Below the pieces are notes generated by a model. The model had not been told where the DNA came from and searched no databases. It saw only the letters and a program-made list of their open reading frames with translations. Source: Actinomycetota bacterium (GTDB lineage Bacteria; Actinomycetota; Actinomycetes; Acidothermales; Acidothermaceae). Taken from it: DNA of 13,257 bases. A program made the translations under genes and the position numbers. Of this stretch, positions 1 to 6,963 are shown piece by piece. How positions within the stretch are numbered: the stretch's first letter is position 1; every line of letters begins with the position of its first letter. The stretch lies in contig PLCK01000301.1 of assembly GCA_003134755.1 (NCBI GenBank), positions 35,177 through 48,433 on the forward strand, written 5' to 3'.

Positions 1-1002
1 GTGTGGGAAGGCGCGCCCGGCCGGCCGGGACCGGCCGGCGCACCGCCGTCCGCGCTGCGGTCGACCGACACCGCTGCCCGCCACGTCGTGCGACTTGCGG
101 CCGCGATGGTGACCGCCGACGCCGGTCGGCGTGATTCCTCCTCGTCGAGCCCGGACGAGGAAAGCGCGCTGTCGGCACTGTTGCGCGTTGTCGACACGAC
201 CGCCTGGACCACTGATCCGTTCGGCGCGCTCGGCACCGAGCACCCGTCGGCGCTGGTCGGCCGGCCGATTGCTGTCGTCCGCATGCAGCTGCGCATCGAG
301 ATCGAGAACGATCTCGGCCTGGGCGCGGAAGCTGAGCTGAATCTCGACACCGCGGCGCGCGCGCTGAGGCAGCAGGCTTACGACCAGCTCAGTACGCGCC
401 AGATAACAGTCAGACTCGGAGAGTTGACCCGCACCGACGACGGCGTGCTCGGGTACTTCGTGGACGACGACTACAGTCGCTTCACGCCCGTGTCGCCCGA
501 AGTTCTCGCGCAGGCTCGTGCGTCGGGACGCATGATCGGACAACTCGGTGTGCTCGGGCCTGACATGGCTGCTGCGCCCACCGTCGTCCCTGTCACGCAT
601 CCCTACGTTGACGACAGCGAGGCACCCCTCAAGGCGCGGCCCGGTCAGACGGTTCGACTCACTGTCCTGATGGCGCCGGGCGGATCCGCGCACGCGACGT
701 GTGGCCTGGTGCCACGCGTGCGAACCTCGTTGTCGCGGGACTGGGTGGCGTCGGCCCTGAAGCTGCTGATGCCAACGTTCCGGGTCGGTCCGGTGCTGGT
801 CGACCCCAGTGCGGTGCGGGTGCCGAAGACAACCGGACTACCGAAGCAACAGGTGTTCACCGCGCGCCCCGACCCGGCCAGTTGGCGAGACGACCCGATC
901 GCGGCGGCGACTCAAGATGCGCTGCTGCCGACCGAAGCGGCGGTGGTCCGCGAGGGCTACCTGCGCATCACCTTGCCCGAACAGGCGACGACGTCGCCCT
1001 AA
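1..1002 (+). CDS. C-terminal part of a large hypothetical protein (5' end outside window)
   Basis: The frame is open from the first base to a TAA at 1000-1002, so this is probably the last 333 codons of a longer gene; the GTG at position 1 has no visible upstream context. The first 60 or so residues are rich in Pro, Ala and Ser and look like a linker. After that come a mixed alpha/beta stretch (about 80-190) and a better-ordered end (about 200-325) with the signatures PGQTVRLTVLMAPGG, RDWV and FRVGPVLVDP. I do not recognise a named domain. My impression is that similar tails occur in very large uncharacterised actinobacterial proteins, but I cannot verify that. There is no signal peptide or membrane segment in the visible part. 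The stop lies 16 nt before the xylanase start, so the two could be co-transcribed, although no functional link is evident. Coding is supported by strong G/C third-position bias throughout. Confidence 0.8.
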   Translation: MWEGAPGRPGPAGAPPSALRSTDTAARHVVRLAAAMVTADAGRRDSSSSSPDEESALSALLRVVDTTAWTTDPFGALGTEHPSALVGRPIAVVRMQLRIEIENDLGLGAEAELNLDTAARALRQQAYDQLSTRQITVRLGELTRTDDGVLGYFVDDDYSRFTPVSPEVLAQARASGRMIGQLGVLGPDMAAAPTVVPVTHPYVDDSEAPLKARPGQTVRLTVLMAPGGSAHATCGLVPRVRTSLSRDWVASALKLLMPTFRVGPVLVDPSAVRVPKTTGLPKQQVFTARPDPASWRDDPIAAATQDALLPTEAAVVREGYLRITLPEQATTSP

Positions 1003-1018
1003 GGGCAGGATGGCGGCC

Positions 1019-2296
1019 ATGAGCGATCCATCCTTTCCCAACCACGCGTACGTCGTTGATCCGACGTTGGGTCATCGCCGTGCTGACGCATGGCTGACCG
1101 TGCGCACACCAGACGGCGAGTTGCTGACCGGCACCGCCGTCACCGTCGCGCAGCGCAGCCACGCGTTCTTGTTCGGGTGCATCGGGTTCGACTTCATCGA
1201 ACTGGCCAATGACGAACTGAGCGGTGCGCACGCGGAGGCAGCGCAGCGACTGGCCGACGCGTGGTTCGAGCTGTTCAACTTCGCGACGCTGCCGTTCTAC
1301 TGGGGCAACTTCGAGCCGGTTCGAGGACAACCTGACACCGCGCGGATCCTGAAGACCGCGCACTGGTTCGCCGACCGAGGCGCCGTCGTCAAGGGTCATC
1401 CGCTGGCTTGGCACTCCGTCACCGCACCGTGGCTGCGCGACCTTTCCAGCGCCGAGATTGCCGCCGTCCAAAGCGATCGCATCACTCGCGAGGTCGCCGA
1501 GTTCCGCGGCGTGATCGATATGTGGGACGTGATCAACGAGGTCGTCATCATGCCGATCTTCGACAAGGACGACAACGGGATCACTCGGATGTGCCGTGAC
1601 CTCGGTCGTGTCGGCACGATCCGGATGGTCTTCGACCGGGCGCGGACGGCGAACCCAACCGCAACATTGATGCTCAACGACTTCGACATGTCGGCGGCGT
1701 TCGAATGTCTCATCGAGGGTTGCCTCGAGACTGGCATCACGATCGACGCGATCGGTCTGCAAAGCCATATGCACCAGGGGTATTGGGGTGAGGACAAGAC
1801 CCTCGAGACGACCGATCGGTTCGCCCGCTACGGCCTGCCGATCCACTTCACCGAAAGCACTCTGCTCTCGGGTCACCTGATGCCCCCCGACATCGTCGAC
1901 CTCAACGACTACCAGATCGCCGAATGGCCGTCGACAACCGAGGGCGAGGCACGGCAGGCCGACGAGATGGTGCGCCACTACCGCACGCTGCTGTCGCATC
2001 CGGCTGTCGAGGCGATCACGTATTGGGGCATCACCGATGTCGGCGCGTGGCTGAACGCGCCGGTCGGTTTCGTGCGTGCCGACGGGACACCGAAGCCTGC
2101 CTTCGACGCCATGCGAAGCCTGATCAAAGAGGAGTGGTGGCTGCCCCCGAGCCCAATCACGACAGACGCCGAGGGCCGACTGCGAGTAAGCGGATTTCTC
2201 GGTGACTACGACATTTCCGCCGGCGGCCGAACCGGTCGGTTCGTACTGGCGCAGCCGGGCGAGACGAATCTTGAGGTCTCTCTCTCCGCCCACTAA
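1019..2296 (+). CDS. GH10 family endo-1,4-beta-xylanase, probably intracellular
   Basis: This 425-aa protein carries the landmarks of a glycoside hydrolase family 10 TIM barrel. KGHPLAWH is at 125-132. WDVINE at 169-174 holds the likely acid/base Glu174. LMLND at 217-221 and QSH at 248-250 follow. HFTES at 276-280 holds the likely nucleophile Glu279, and YWGITD at 335-340 is the conserved late Trp strand. Family members hydrolyse internal beta-1,4 xylosidic bonds with retention. The barrel ends near residue 372, and about 50 further residues look like a small beta-rich extension of unknown role. There is no N-terminal signal peptide, so it probably acts in the cytoplasm on imported xylo-oligosaccharides rather than on polymeric xylan. 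ATG at 1019 is preferred because AGGA at 1007-1010 is about 8 nt upstream; an in-frame ATG at 1010 would add three residues. xylA and xylB downstream support a xylan role, but a truncated antisense gene separates them. Confidence 0.9.
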   Translation: MSDPSFPNHAYVVDPTLGHRRADAWLTVRTPDGELLTGTAVTVAQRSHAFLFGCIGFDFIELANDELSGAHAEAAQRLADAWFELFNFATLPFYWGNFEPVRGQPDTARILKTAHWFADRGAVVKGHPLAWHSVTAPWLRDLSSAEIAAVQSDRITREVAEFRGVIDMWDVINEVVIMPIFDKDDNGITRMCRDLGRVGTIRMVFDRARTANPTATLMLNDFDMSAAFECLIEGCLETGITIDAIGLQSHMHQGYWGEDKTLETTDRFARYGLPIHFTESTLLSGHLMPPDIVDLNDYQIAEWPSTTEGEARQADEMVRHYRTLLSHPAVEAITYWGITDVGAWLNAPVGFVRADGTPKPAFDAMRSLIKEEWWLPPSPITTDAEGRLRVSGFLGDYDISAGGRTGRFVLAQPGETNLEVSLSAH

Positions 2297-2316
2297 CAGA
2301 TCTTGGCGCGGACTCT

Positions 2317-2823
2317 TCAGGGAGTCAGCGGCCGCAGCACCAGGACCGCGATGTCATCTTCGGTGATCTCGTCGCCGACTAATTCATCGAGGATCGCATC
2401 ACAGGCGGCCTCAGCGTCGCCGGGGCGCAATGCACCGACCAGGCGGCTCAGGCCCTGGCCGAGCTGGTCGGCTTCGATGTCACGGGCTGTCGGGCGGCGT
2501 TCGACCAAGCCGTCGGTGAACAGGCATAGCGACGCCCCGGCGGGCACCTGCACGGTTGCAGCGTGCCGGGACCACGAGTCATGGGAGACCGAGGGGACGC
2601 CCAGCGGCGGGTCGGGCAACACGTCGGTCGCCCAGGCTGAGCCGTCCGCTGACACCAGGTAGGGCGGCAGGTGACCGGCTAAGCTGACCACGAAACGGGT
2701 GTAGGGCGGCTCGGCTACGGCATAGAGGACGGTCGCGACTGCGCCAGCTTCGAAGTAGGAGATCTTCATATCCAACAGGCGCAACGCCTCAGCCGGGTTC
2801 TCATGCTCCAATGACCGAGCCAT
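2317..2823 (-). pseudogene. 5'-truncated SpoIIE/RsbU-type PP2C phosphatase fragment
   Basis: About 168 codons on the reverse strand match the C-terminal half of a SpoIIE/RsbU-like Ser/Thr phosphatase domain, the kind that dephosphorylates anti-anti-sigma factors. Visible motifs are ATVLYAV (30-36), SLAGHLPP (47-54), PPLGV (72-76), LFTDGLVERR with Asp104 (101-110) and DDIAVLVLR (156-164). The first half of the domain is absent, including the usual GGDWYD and GDVxGHG segments that supply metal ligands, so it cannot be catalytically complete. The recognisable similarity starts at the ATG at 2823, which has no Shine-Dalgarno. The frame can be extended to 2886, but the added residues do not resemble the family and would overlap xylA. 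Its stop is 20 bp from the xylanase stop, facing it. The reading frame is intact over the remnant, so truncation may be recent. It marks a rearrangement point just upstream of xylA. Confidence 0.75.
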
Positions 2824-2836
2824 AGCAGGTGGTAAG

Positions 2837-2848
2837 TTGGCGAGCCAA
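2837..2848. promoter_or_regulatory. Candidate xylA operator: palindrome TTGGC-GA-GCCAA
   Basis: A perfect inverted repeat with 5-bp arms and a 2-bp centre lies 11 bp before the xylA Shine-Dalgarno (2860-2865). Only about 50 bp separate the recognisable phosphatase remnant from the xylA start, so a control site would be expected near here. A weak promoter can be drawn with ATGACC at 2811-2816 and TAAGTT at 2833-2838 (16-bp spacer), which would put the palindrome over the -10/start region where a repressor could block it. The short even-spaced palindrome is the kind bound by LacI-type or ROK-type sugar repressors. No regulator gene is in the window, so the link is inference. Confidence 0.35.
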
Positions 2849-2870
2849 ACGATTGCCACAAGGAGTCTCC

Positions 2871-4058
2871 GTGCGAGGTCCGACACCGCAGGACAAGTTC
2901 TCGTTTGGGTTGTGGACGGTTGGGTGGCAGGCCCGTGATCCGTTTGGGGATGCGACTCGGCCGCCGCTTGATCCGGTGGAGGCTGTGCATCGGTTGGCTG
3001 AGTTGGGCGCTTATGGTGTGACGTTCCACGATGATGATCTGGTGCCGTTTGGTAGTAGTGACGGTGACCGGGACAAGATGATCCAGCGGTTTAAGGATGC
3101 GTTGGAGCAGACCGGTCTGATCGTGCCGATGGCGACGACGAACTTGTTCACTCATCCGGTGTTTAAGGATGGTGGTTTCACCAGCAACGACCGGGCGATT
3201 CGGCGGTATGCGTTGCGTAAGGTGATGCGTAACCTCGATCTGGCTGCCGAGTTGGGTGCTAAGACGTATGTGTTTTGGGGTGGCCGGGAGGGCGCGGAGA
3301 CCGATTCGGCGAAGGACATCAGGGCTGCGTTGTCGCGTTACGCCGAGGGTATCGACATGCTCGCGCAGTACGCGATCGACCGTGGTTATGACATTCGGTT
3401 CGCGATCGAGCCGAAGCCGAACGAGCCCCGTGGTGACATTTTGCTGCCGACGGTTGGGCATGCGATCGCGTTCATTTCGACGTTGGAACACGCCGACATG
3501 GTCGGGGTCAACCCCGAGGTCGGTCACGAGCAGATGGCCGGGTTGAACTTCGTGCACGGCATCGCCCAGGCGCTGTGGCAGGGCAAGCTGTTCCACATCG
3601 ACCTCAACGGTCAACACGGCATCAAGTACGACCAGGACCTGGTGTTCGGTCACGGCGACCTGCTGTCCGCGTTCTTCTTAGTCGACCTGCTGGAGTTCGG
3701 CGGGGTGGGTGGCAGCCCGGCCTACGACGGGCCGCGGCATTTCGACTACAAGCCGCTGCGCACCGACGACATCGCAAGCGTCTGGGCCTCGGCCGCGGCG
3801 AACATGCGCACCTACCTGCTGCTGAAGGAACGGGCCGCGGCGTTTCGGGCCGACCCCGACGTGCAAGCCGCACTGTCCGCAGCCAGAGTCCCCGAACTGT
3901 CGCTGCCCACCCTGGCCGCCGGCGAGACCTACACCAACCTGGCCGAAGACCGGACCGCGTTCGAAGACTTCGACCTCGAAGCCGCAGCCGTCCGCGGCTA
4001 CCACTTCACCCAACTCGACCAACTCGCCGTCGAACACGTCCTCGGCGCCCGCGGATGA
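2871..4058 (+). CDS. xylA: Xylose isomerase
   Basis: This 395-aa cytoplasmic enzyme interconverts D-xylose and D-xylulose (and glucose/fructose) using two divalent metal ions. It matches the short actinobacterial class of about 390 residues. FSFGLWTVGW with Trp15 opens the barrel; TFHDDD at 51-56 gives catalytic His53 and Asp56. Further expected active-site residues are Trp136, Glu180, Lys182, Glu216, His219, Asp244, Asp254, Asp256 and Asp292, so all the key residues I can check are present. The GTG start at 2871 is chosen because AAGGAG at 2860-2865 is 5 nt upstream and the resulting N-terminus aligns with the family. The next gene, xylB, starts 58 bp downstream. Codon style changes along the gene: the first 200 or so codons use many T- and G-ending codons (TTT, GGT, TTG, GAT), while the last 120 use mostly C-ending codons with GAA and CAA. 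Leu270 is a TTA codon (3678-3680), rare in such genomes. Confidence 0.96.
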   Translation: MRGPTPQDKFSFGLWTVGWQARDPFGDATRPPLDPVEAVHRLAELGAYGVTFHDDDLVPFGSSDGDRDKMIQRFKDALEQTGLIVPMATTNLFTHPVFKDGGFTSNDRAIRRYALRKVMRNLDLAAELGAKTYVFWGGREGAETDSAKDIRAALSRYAEGIDMLAQYAIDRGYDIRFAIEPKPNEPRGDILLPTVGHAIAFISTLEHADMVGVNPEVGHEQMAGLNFVHGIAQALWQGKLFHIDLNGQHGIKYDQDLVFGHGDLLSAFFLVDLLEFGGVGGSPAYDGPRHFDYKPLRTDDIASVWASAAANMRTYLLLKERAAAFRADPDVQAALSAARVPELSLPTLAAGETYTNLAEDRTAFEDFDLEAAAVRGYHFTQLDQLAVEHVLGARG

Positions 4059-4116
4059 CAACTTGCACCACCCGTCACCCTGGTAGGCCGAACCCGTCAG
4101 GACGCTGAGTACGGCG

Positions 4117-5538
4117 ATGGCTCTTGTTGCAGGCGTTGATTCGTCGACGCAGTCGTGCAAGGTCGTCGTTCGCGATGCCGAGACCGGTGCGCTCGTCCGC
4201 GAGGGCCGCGCGCGCCATCCCGACGGTACGGAGGTCGACCCGCTCGCCTGGTGGCTCGGGCTGTCTGCTGCCCTCGATGCGGCCGGCGGACTCGATGACG
4301 TCGCGGCACTGTCGGTAGCCGCCCAGCAGCACGGCATGGTCTGCCTCGACGCCGCCGGTGACGTGGTCCGGCCCGCGTTGCTCTGGAACGACACCCGATC
4401 AGCTGCGGACGCCGACGCGCTGGTGTCCGAACTCGGCGCGGGCGACAGCGATGCGGGCGCGAAAGCGTGGGCGCAGGCGGTCGGGAGTGTCCCGGTCGCG
4501 GCGTTCACGGTCACCAAGCTGCGCTGGTTGGCTGGCCACGAGCCGGCCAACGCAGCTCGAACGGCCGCAGTGTGCCTTCCGCACGACTGGCTCACGTGGC
4601 GGCTCGGTACCGACGGTCCTCAAGACATCGCCACCCTGACCACCGACCGCAGCGATGCCAGCGGCACGGGCTACTGGTCGCCGGCCACGAACGACTACCG
4701 CCCTGACCTGCTCGAGCGTGCCTTCGGATCGACGCCGTCCGTGCCCAGGGTCCTCGGCCCCGCGGAGCACGCAGGCAGAACGCCGCACGGTGTCGTGCTC
4801 GGCGCGGGCGCGGGCGATAACGCAGGGGCCGCATTGGGCCTTGGCGCGGCGCGCGGCGACGTCATCGTGTCGATCGGAACGTCGGGCACCGTGTTCGGAG
4901 TAAGTCCGACGCCGACCGCCGACGCCTCCGGAACCGTTGCCGGTTTTGCCGACGCGTCCGGCAATTTTCTTCCGCTTGTTTGCACCCTCAACGCGGCACG
5001 GGTGCTCGACGTCGCCGCTGCGATGCTCGGGGTCGACTCCGAGACGTTCGACCAGCTCGCGCTGTCGGTCGCGCCCGGTGCGGATGGCCTCGTCGTGGTG
5101 CCCTACCTCGAGGGCGAGCGGACGCCGAATCGCCCGCTGTCCACGGGAGCTATTCATGGTTGGCGGCTGGGCAACTCGACGGCCGGCCACCTTGCGCGGG
5201 CGAGTATCGAGGGCGTCCTGTGCGGGCTGGCTGATGGGCTCGATGCACTGATCGCCGAAGGTTTCGCGGTCGAACGGATCCAACTGATAGGCGGCGCAAC
5301 CAGATCTGCGGCGATCCGCGCCATTGCCCCGGCGGTGTTCGGAATGCCGGTGACCGTACCGCAGCCTGGCGAGTACGTCGCGGACGGCGCAGCTCGGCAG
5401 GCTGCGTGGGCTCTGGCTGGCGGTCTCAAGCCGCCGCAGTGGCAGTCGACGGACACCACGACCTACGAAGCCGACGCCGCGCCCTGGATCCGGTCCCGGT
5501 ACGCCGACGTCCGCGAGCTCACTGCCCGTCAAGCCTGA
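4117..5538 (+). CDS. xylB: Xylulokinase (FGGY carbohydrate kinase)
   Basis: This 473-aa protein phosphorylates D-xylulose with ATP to xylulose 5-phosphate, the entry to the pentose phosphate pathway, in the cytoplasm. N-terminal domain: GVDSSTQSCKVVV at 6-18 with Asp8 in the first phosphate-binding loop, QQHGMV at 70-75 as the sugar-binding segment typical of xylulokinases, and LWNDTR at 89-94. The catalytic base is probably Asp234 in GAGDNAGAA (231-239). The C-terminal domain has SIGTSGTVF (252-260), YLEGERTPNRP (330-340) and IGGATRS (391-397), as in FGGY kinases. The QQHGMV loop and the xylA neighbour favour xylulose over glycerol or gluconate. The ATG at 4117 gives a family-like N-terminus, but its Shine-Dalgarno is weak. 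The gene stops 6 nt before the next start, so the two are probably translationally coupled. Confidence 0.94.
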   Translation: MALVAGVDSSTQSCKVVVRDAETGALVREGRARHPDGTEVDPLAWWLGLSAALDAAGGLDDVAALSVAAQQHGMVCLDAAGDVVRPALLWNDTRSAADADALVSELGAGDSDAGAKAWAQAVGSVPVAAFTVTKLRWLAGHEPANAARTAAVCLPHDWLTWRLGTDGPQDIATLTTDRSDASGTGYWSPATNDYRPDLLERAFGSTPSVPRVLGPAEHAGRTPHGVVLGAGAGDNAGAALGLGAARGDVIVSIGTSGTVFGVSPTPTADASGTVAGFADASGNFLPLVCTLNAARVLDVAAAMLGVDSETFDQLALSVAPGADGLVVVPYLEGERTPNRPLSTGAIHGWRLGNSTAGHLARASIEGVLCGLADGLDALIAEGFAVERIQLIGGATRSAAIRAIAPAVFGMPVTVPQPGEYVADGAARQAAWALAGGLKPPQWQSTDTTTYEADAAPWIRSRYADVRELTARQA

Positions 5539-5544
5539 GGCCCG

Positions 5545-5961
5545 ATGCACGATCTCGACTTCTGGCTCGGAACCTGGGTCTGCACGTGGGAGGGCGGCGA
5601 AGGCTCCAACACGGTGTCGCGCGCGCTTGGTGGCCTGGTCATCGTCGAGCGGTTCGAGATCGCCGAACCCACTGCGTTCTCCGGGATGAGCGTCTCGGTC
5701 TACGACGCGCACACGGGCGGGTGGCAGCAGACCTGGGTCGACTCGACGGGTAGCTACTGGCACTTCGTCGGCGGCCGTCAACCGGACGGATCATTTGTCT
5801 TCGCCACTCCCACCCGCGTTGACGCGGACCAGGTGTTCAAACGGATGACGTTCTTCGACCTTGCACCTGACGCGTTTCGGTGGCGTTGGGAGAGCTCACC
5901 GGACGGCGTCGAATGGAAGGAGCTCTGGGCGATCGCATATCAGCGTCGGTCCGGCGGTTGA
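5545..5961 (+). CDS. DUF1579-like small beta-barrel protein
   Basis: This 138-aa protein begins with DFWLGTWVCTWEGG (residues 5-18) and has repeated Trp/Tyr-rich strands such as VYDAHTGGWQQTWVDSTG. This pattern resembles DUF1579-type lipocalin-like proteins, which are predicted to form small beta barrels; their biochemical role is unknown to me. There is no signal peptide or membrane segment. The ATG at 5545 is 6 nt after the xylB stop, and the GAGG overlapping that stop (5537-5540) can serve as its ribosome binding site, so it is very likely translated from the xylB mRNA. That placement suggests a minor or accessory role linked to sugar use, but co-transcription is the only evidence. Family assignment is moderately sure; gene reality is well supported by codon bias and spacing. 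Confidence 0.8.
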   Translation: MHDLDFWLGTWVCTWEGGEGSNTVSRALGGLVIVERFEIAEPTAFSGMSVSVYDAHTGGWQQTWVDSTGSYWHFVGGRQPDGSFVFATPTRVDADQVFKRMTFFDLAPDAFRWRWESSPDGVEWKELWAIAYQRRSGG

Positions 5962-6055
5962 CCCGTTCGGCGCGGATCGGTTCCGCCCTGCGCCGCATGC
6001 GGTACCGGCCGACGGGTGATTGGCCGGGCGCCTTCTGATCCGACATTCAAAAGAG

Positions 6056-6076
6056 GCGTCGGGTCCGTCCCGACGC
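6056..6076. terminator. GC-rich hairpin after the xyl genes, possible terminator
   Basis: The arms GCGTCGGG (6056-6063) and CCCGACGC (6069-6076) pair perfectly over 8 bp around the 5-nt loop TCCGT. It lies 94 bp after the DUF1579-like stop and 22 bp before the next gene's ATG. No T-run follows, so it could end the xylAB transcript, as T-poor hairpins often do in actinomycetes, or instead sit in the leader of the 6098 gene. Confidence 0.4.
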
Positions 6077-6097
6077 GACGACACCCGAGGCGGACTC

Positions 6098-6322
6098 ATG
6101 TTCGATCCGACGCGCGAAGCTCACCATGACTGGACGGCGGCGTGTGCTGCCCTCGTGAGCGCGGAGCAGTCCGGACTACCCGATGCAGACCTCGAGAAGC
6201 TCGCCGACGAGATCATTTCCTGCCGGCTGGGGCTGGCCGATCGACCTGCCGAAAGTGCTCTCTCCCCGGTGGATCCGGACGGGCAGCTCCCGCTGTTCGA
6301 GCCCGCATCGATCGGCCGGTAA
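6098..6322 (+). CDS. Small hypothetical protein, 74 aa
   Basis: The 74-aa frame begins at an ATG preceded by GAGG (6087-6090) with a 7-nt gap. Residues 8-50 are predicted helical by composition (ACAALVSAEQSGLPDADLEKLADEI), and the tail carries DGQLPLFEP, a short proline/hydrophobic segment. No signal peptide, membrane span or metal site is visible, and I do not recognise a family. An in-frame earlier start near 6020 would run through the 6056 hairpin and has no ribosome binding site. The stop is 29 bp from the stop of the convergent Cys/His-rich gene. Confidence 0.65.
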   Translation: MFDPTREAHHDWTAACAALVSAEQSGLPDADLEKLADEIISCRLGLADRPAESALSPVDPDGQLPLFEPASIGR

Positions 6323-6351
6323 CCGGGAGCTGGTCGCCCCTGGACGATGGC

Positions 6352-6645
6352 TCAGGCGGTCTCGGCGACGCCGGTCGTCACCAGCGTGCATGTGCAGCCG
6401 ACCTCGTCGCACCGCACGGTCATGTGGTGTGCCTCGTCGGGTACGACACAGGTCGGCGAGATGCAGTGCGAGCCGCCGATCGCGTGCATGACCAACGAGT
6501 CGTGGCAGTGCTCGAGATCATCGTTGCACCAGCGGCAGCGGACGGCGGACAGTTCGGCGACGATCACCGAGACGTTGCCTGCTGGCGCAGTTTCATGTGC
6601 GGGGACGGACAACTGCCGGCTGCCCGCCGGAACGGTGTCGTTCAT
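6352..6645 (-). CDS. Cys/His-rich small protein, probable zinc binder
   Basis: This 97-aa protein has an unstructured first third and then a dense array of possible metal ligands: Cys37 and Cys40 (CRWC), His46, Cys47, His48, His54, His60, Cys61, Cys66, His73, His74, Cys79, Cys84 and Cys86 (CTC). The CxxC start and paired later cysteines suggest one or two structural zinc sites. I recall small actinobacterial proteins with the same CRWC...HCH layout, but none of known function. No signal peptide is present. The ATG at 6645 has no clear Shine-Dalgarno. A leaderless mRNA would fit, and a shorter start around residue 27 is possible without loss of any Cys. Function is unknown. Confidence 0.62.
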   Translation of the reverse strand: MNDTVPAGSRQLSVPAHETAPAGNVSVIVAELSAVRCRWCNDDLEHCHDSLVMHAIGGSHCISPTCVVPDEAHHMTVRCDEVGCTCTLVTTGVAETA

Positions 6646-6792
6646 GGCATGACGGTAGGCGCGTCGACTCCCAAAAGCGCTTCGACGCGCCCTGAAGAAC
6701 GCAGCAGGAGCGATTCGGCACCCGGGCTGCGGGTATTGAGGTGGTTGAGGGCATTCGCCCTCGAAACGTCTACGACCCTCGCGGAGCGCACC

Positions 6793-6936
6793 GTGGAGCA
6801 CTGGCCCGCCGTCATCGTCGCCGGCATCGTCGGCGCCCTGACGGCGAGTGTGGTTGCCGTGGCGACGATCAACCTGGATCGATACGTATACAAGCCGCCA
6901 GGTACCAACTCCGCCCCGGCGATCGCGCACAGGTAA
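6793..6936 (+). CDS. Small single-pass membrane peptide
   Basis: From the GTG at 6793 the frame encodes 47 residues with one clear membrane span (about residues 6-27, PAVIVAGIVGALTASVVAVATI) followed by a short tail starting LDRYVYK. GGAG at 6783-6786, 6 nt upstream, supports this start. The frame stays open back to an ATG at 6649, which would make 95 residues, but that start has no ribosome binding site. It also lies only 3 bp from the divergent gene, and its extra codons fit the local G/C third-position bias less well. The stop is 27 bp before the next gene, which may be co-transcribed. Function is unknown. Confidence 0.45.
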   Translation: MEHWPAVIVAGIVGALTASVVAVATINLDRYVYKPPGTNSAPAIAHR

Positions 6937-6963
6937 CGTGAGCTTCTCGACCGAGGAGTGGAT

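Noticed and set aside
968..2293. Long open frame on the reverse strand across the xylanase gene
   Set aside because: It is antisense to a clear GH10 gene. Its protein is Arg/His/Gln-rich without domains, a by-product of high GC codon bias.
2311..2326. GACTC...GAGTC hairpin between the xylanase and the phosphatase remnant as a terminator
   Set aside because: A 5-bp stem with a 6-nt loop and no T-run is too weak and falls partly in the remnant's coding end.
2766..3653. Long reverse-strand open frame across the start of xylA
   Set aside because: It is antisense to well-supported xylA and encodes low-complexity, family-less sequence.
4399..5781. 460-codon reverse-strand open frame across xylB
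   Set aside because: It is antisense to all the FGGY kinase motifs, with an Arg-rich unstructured product.
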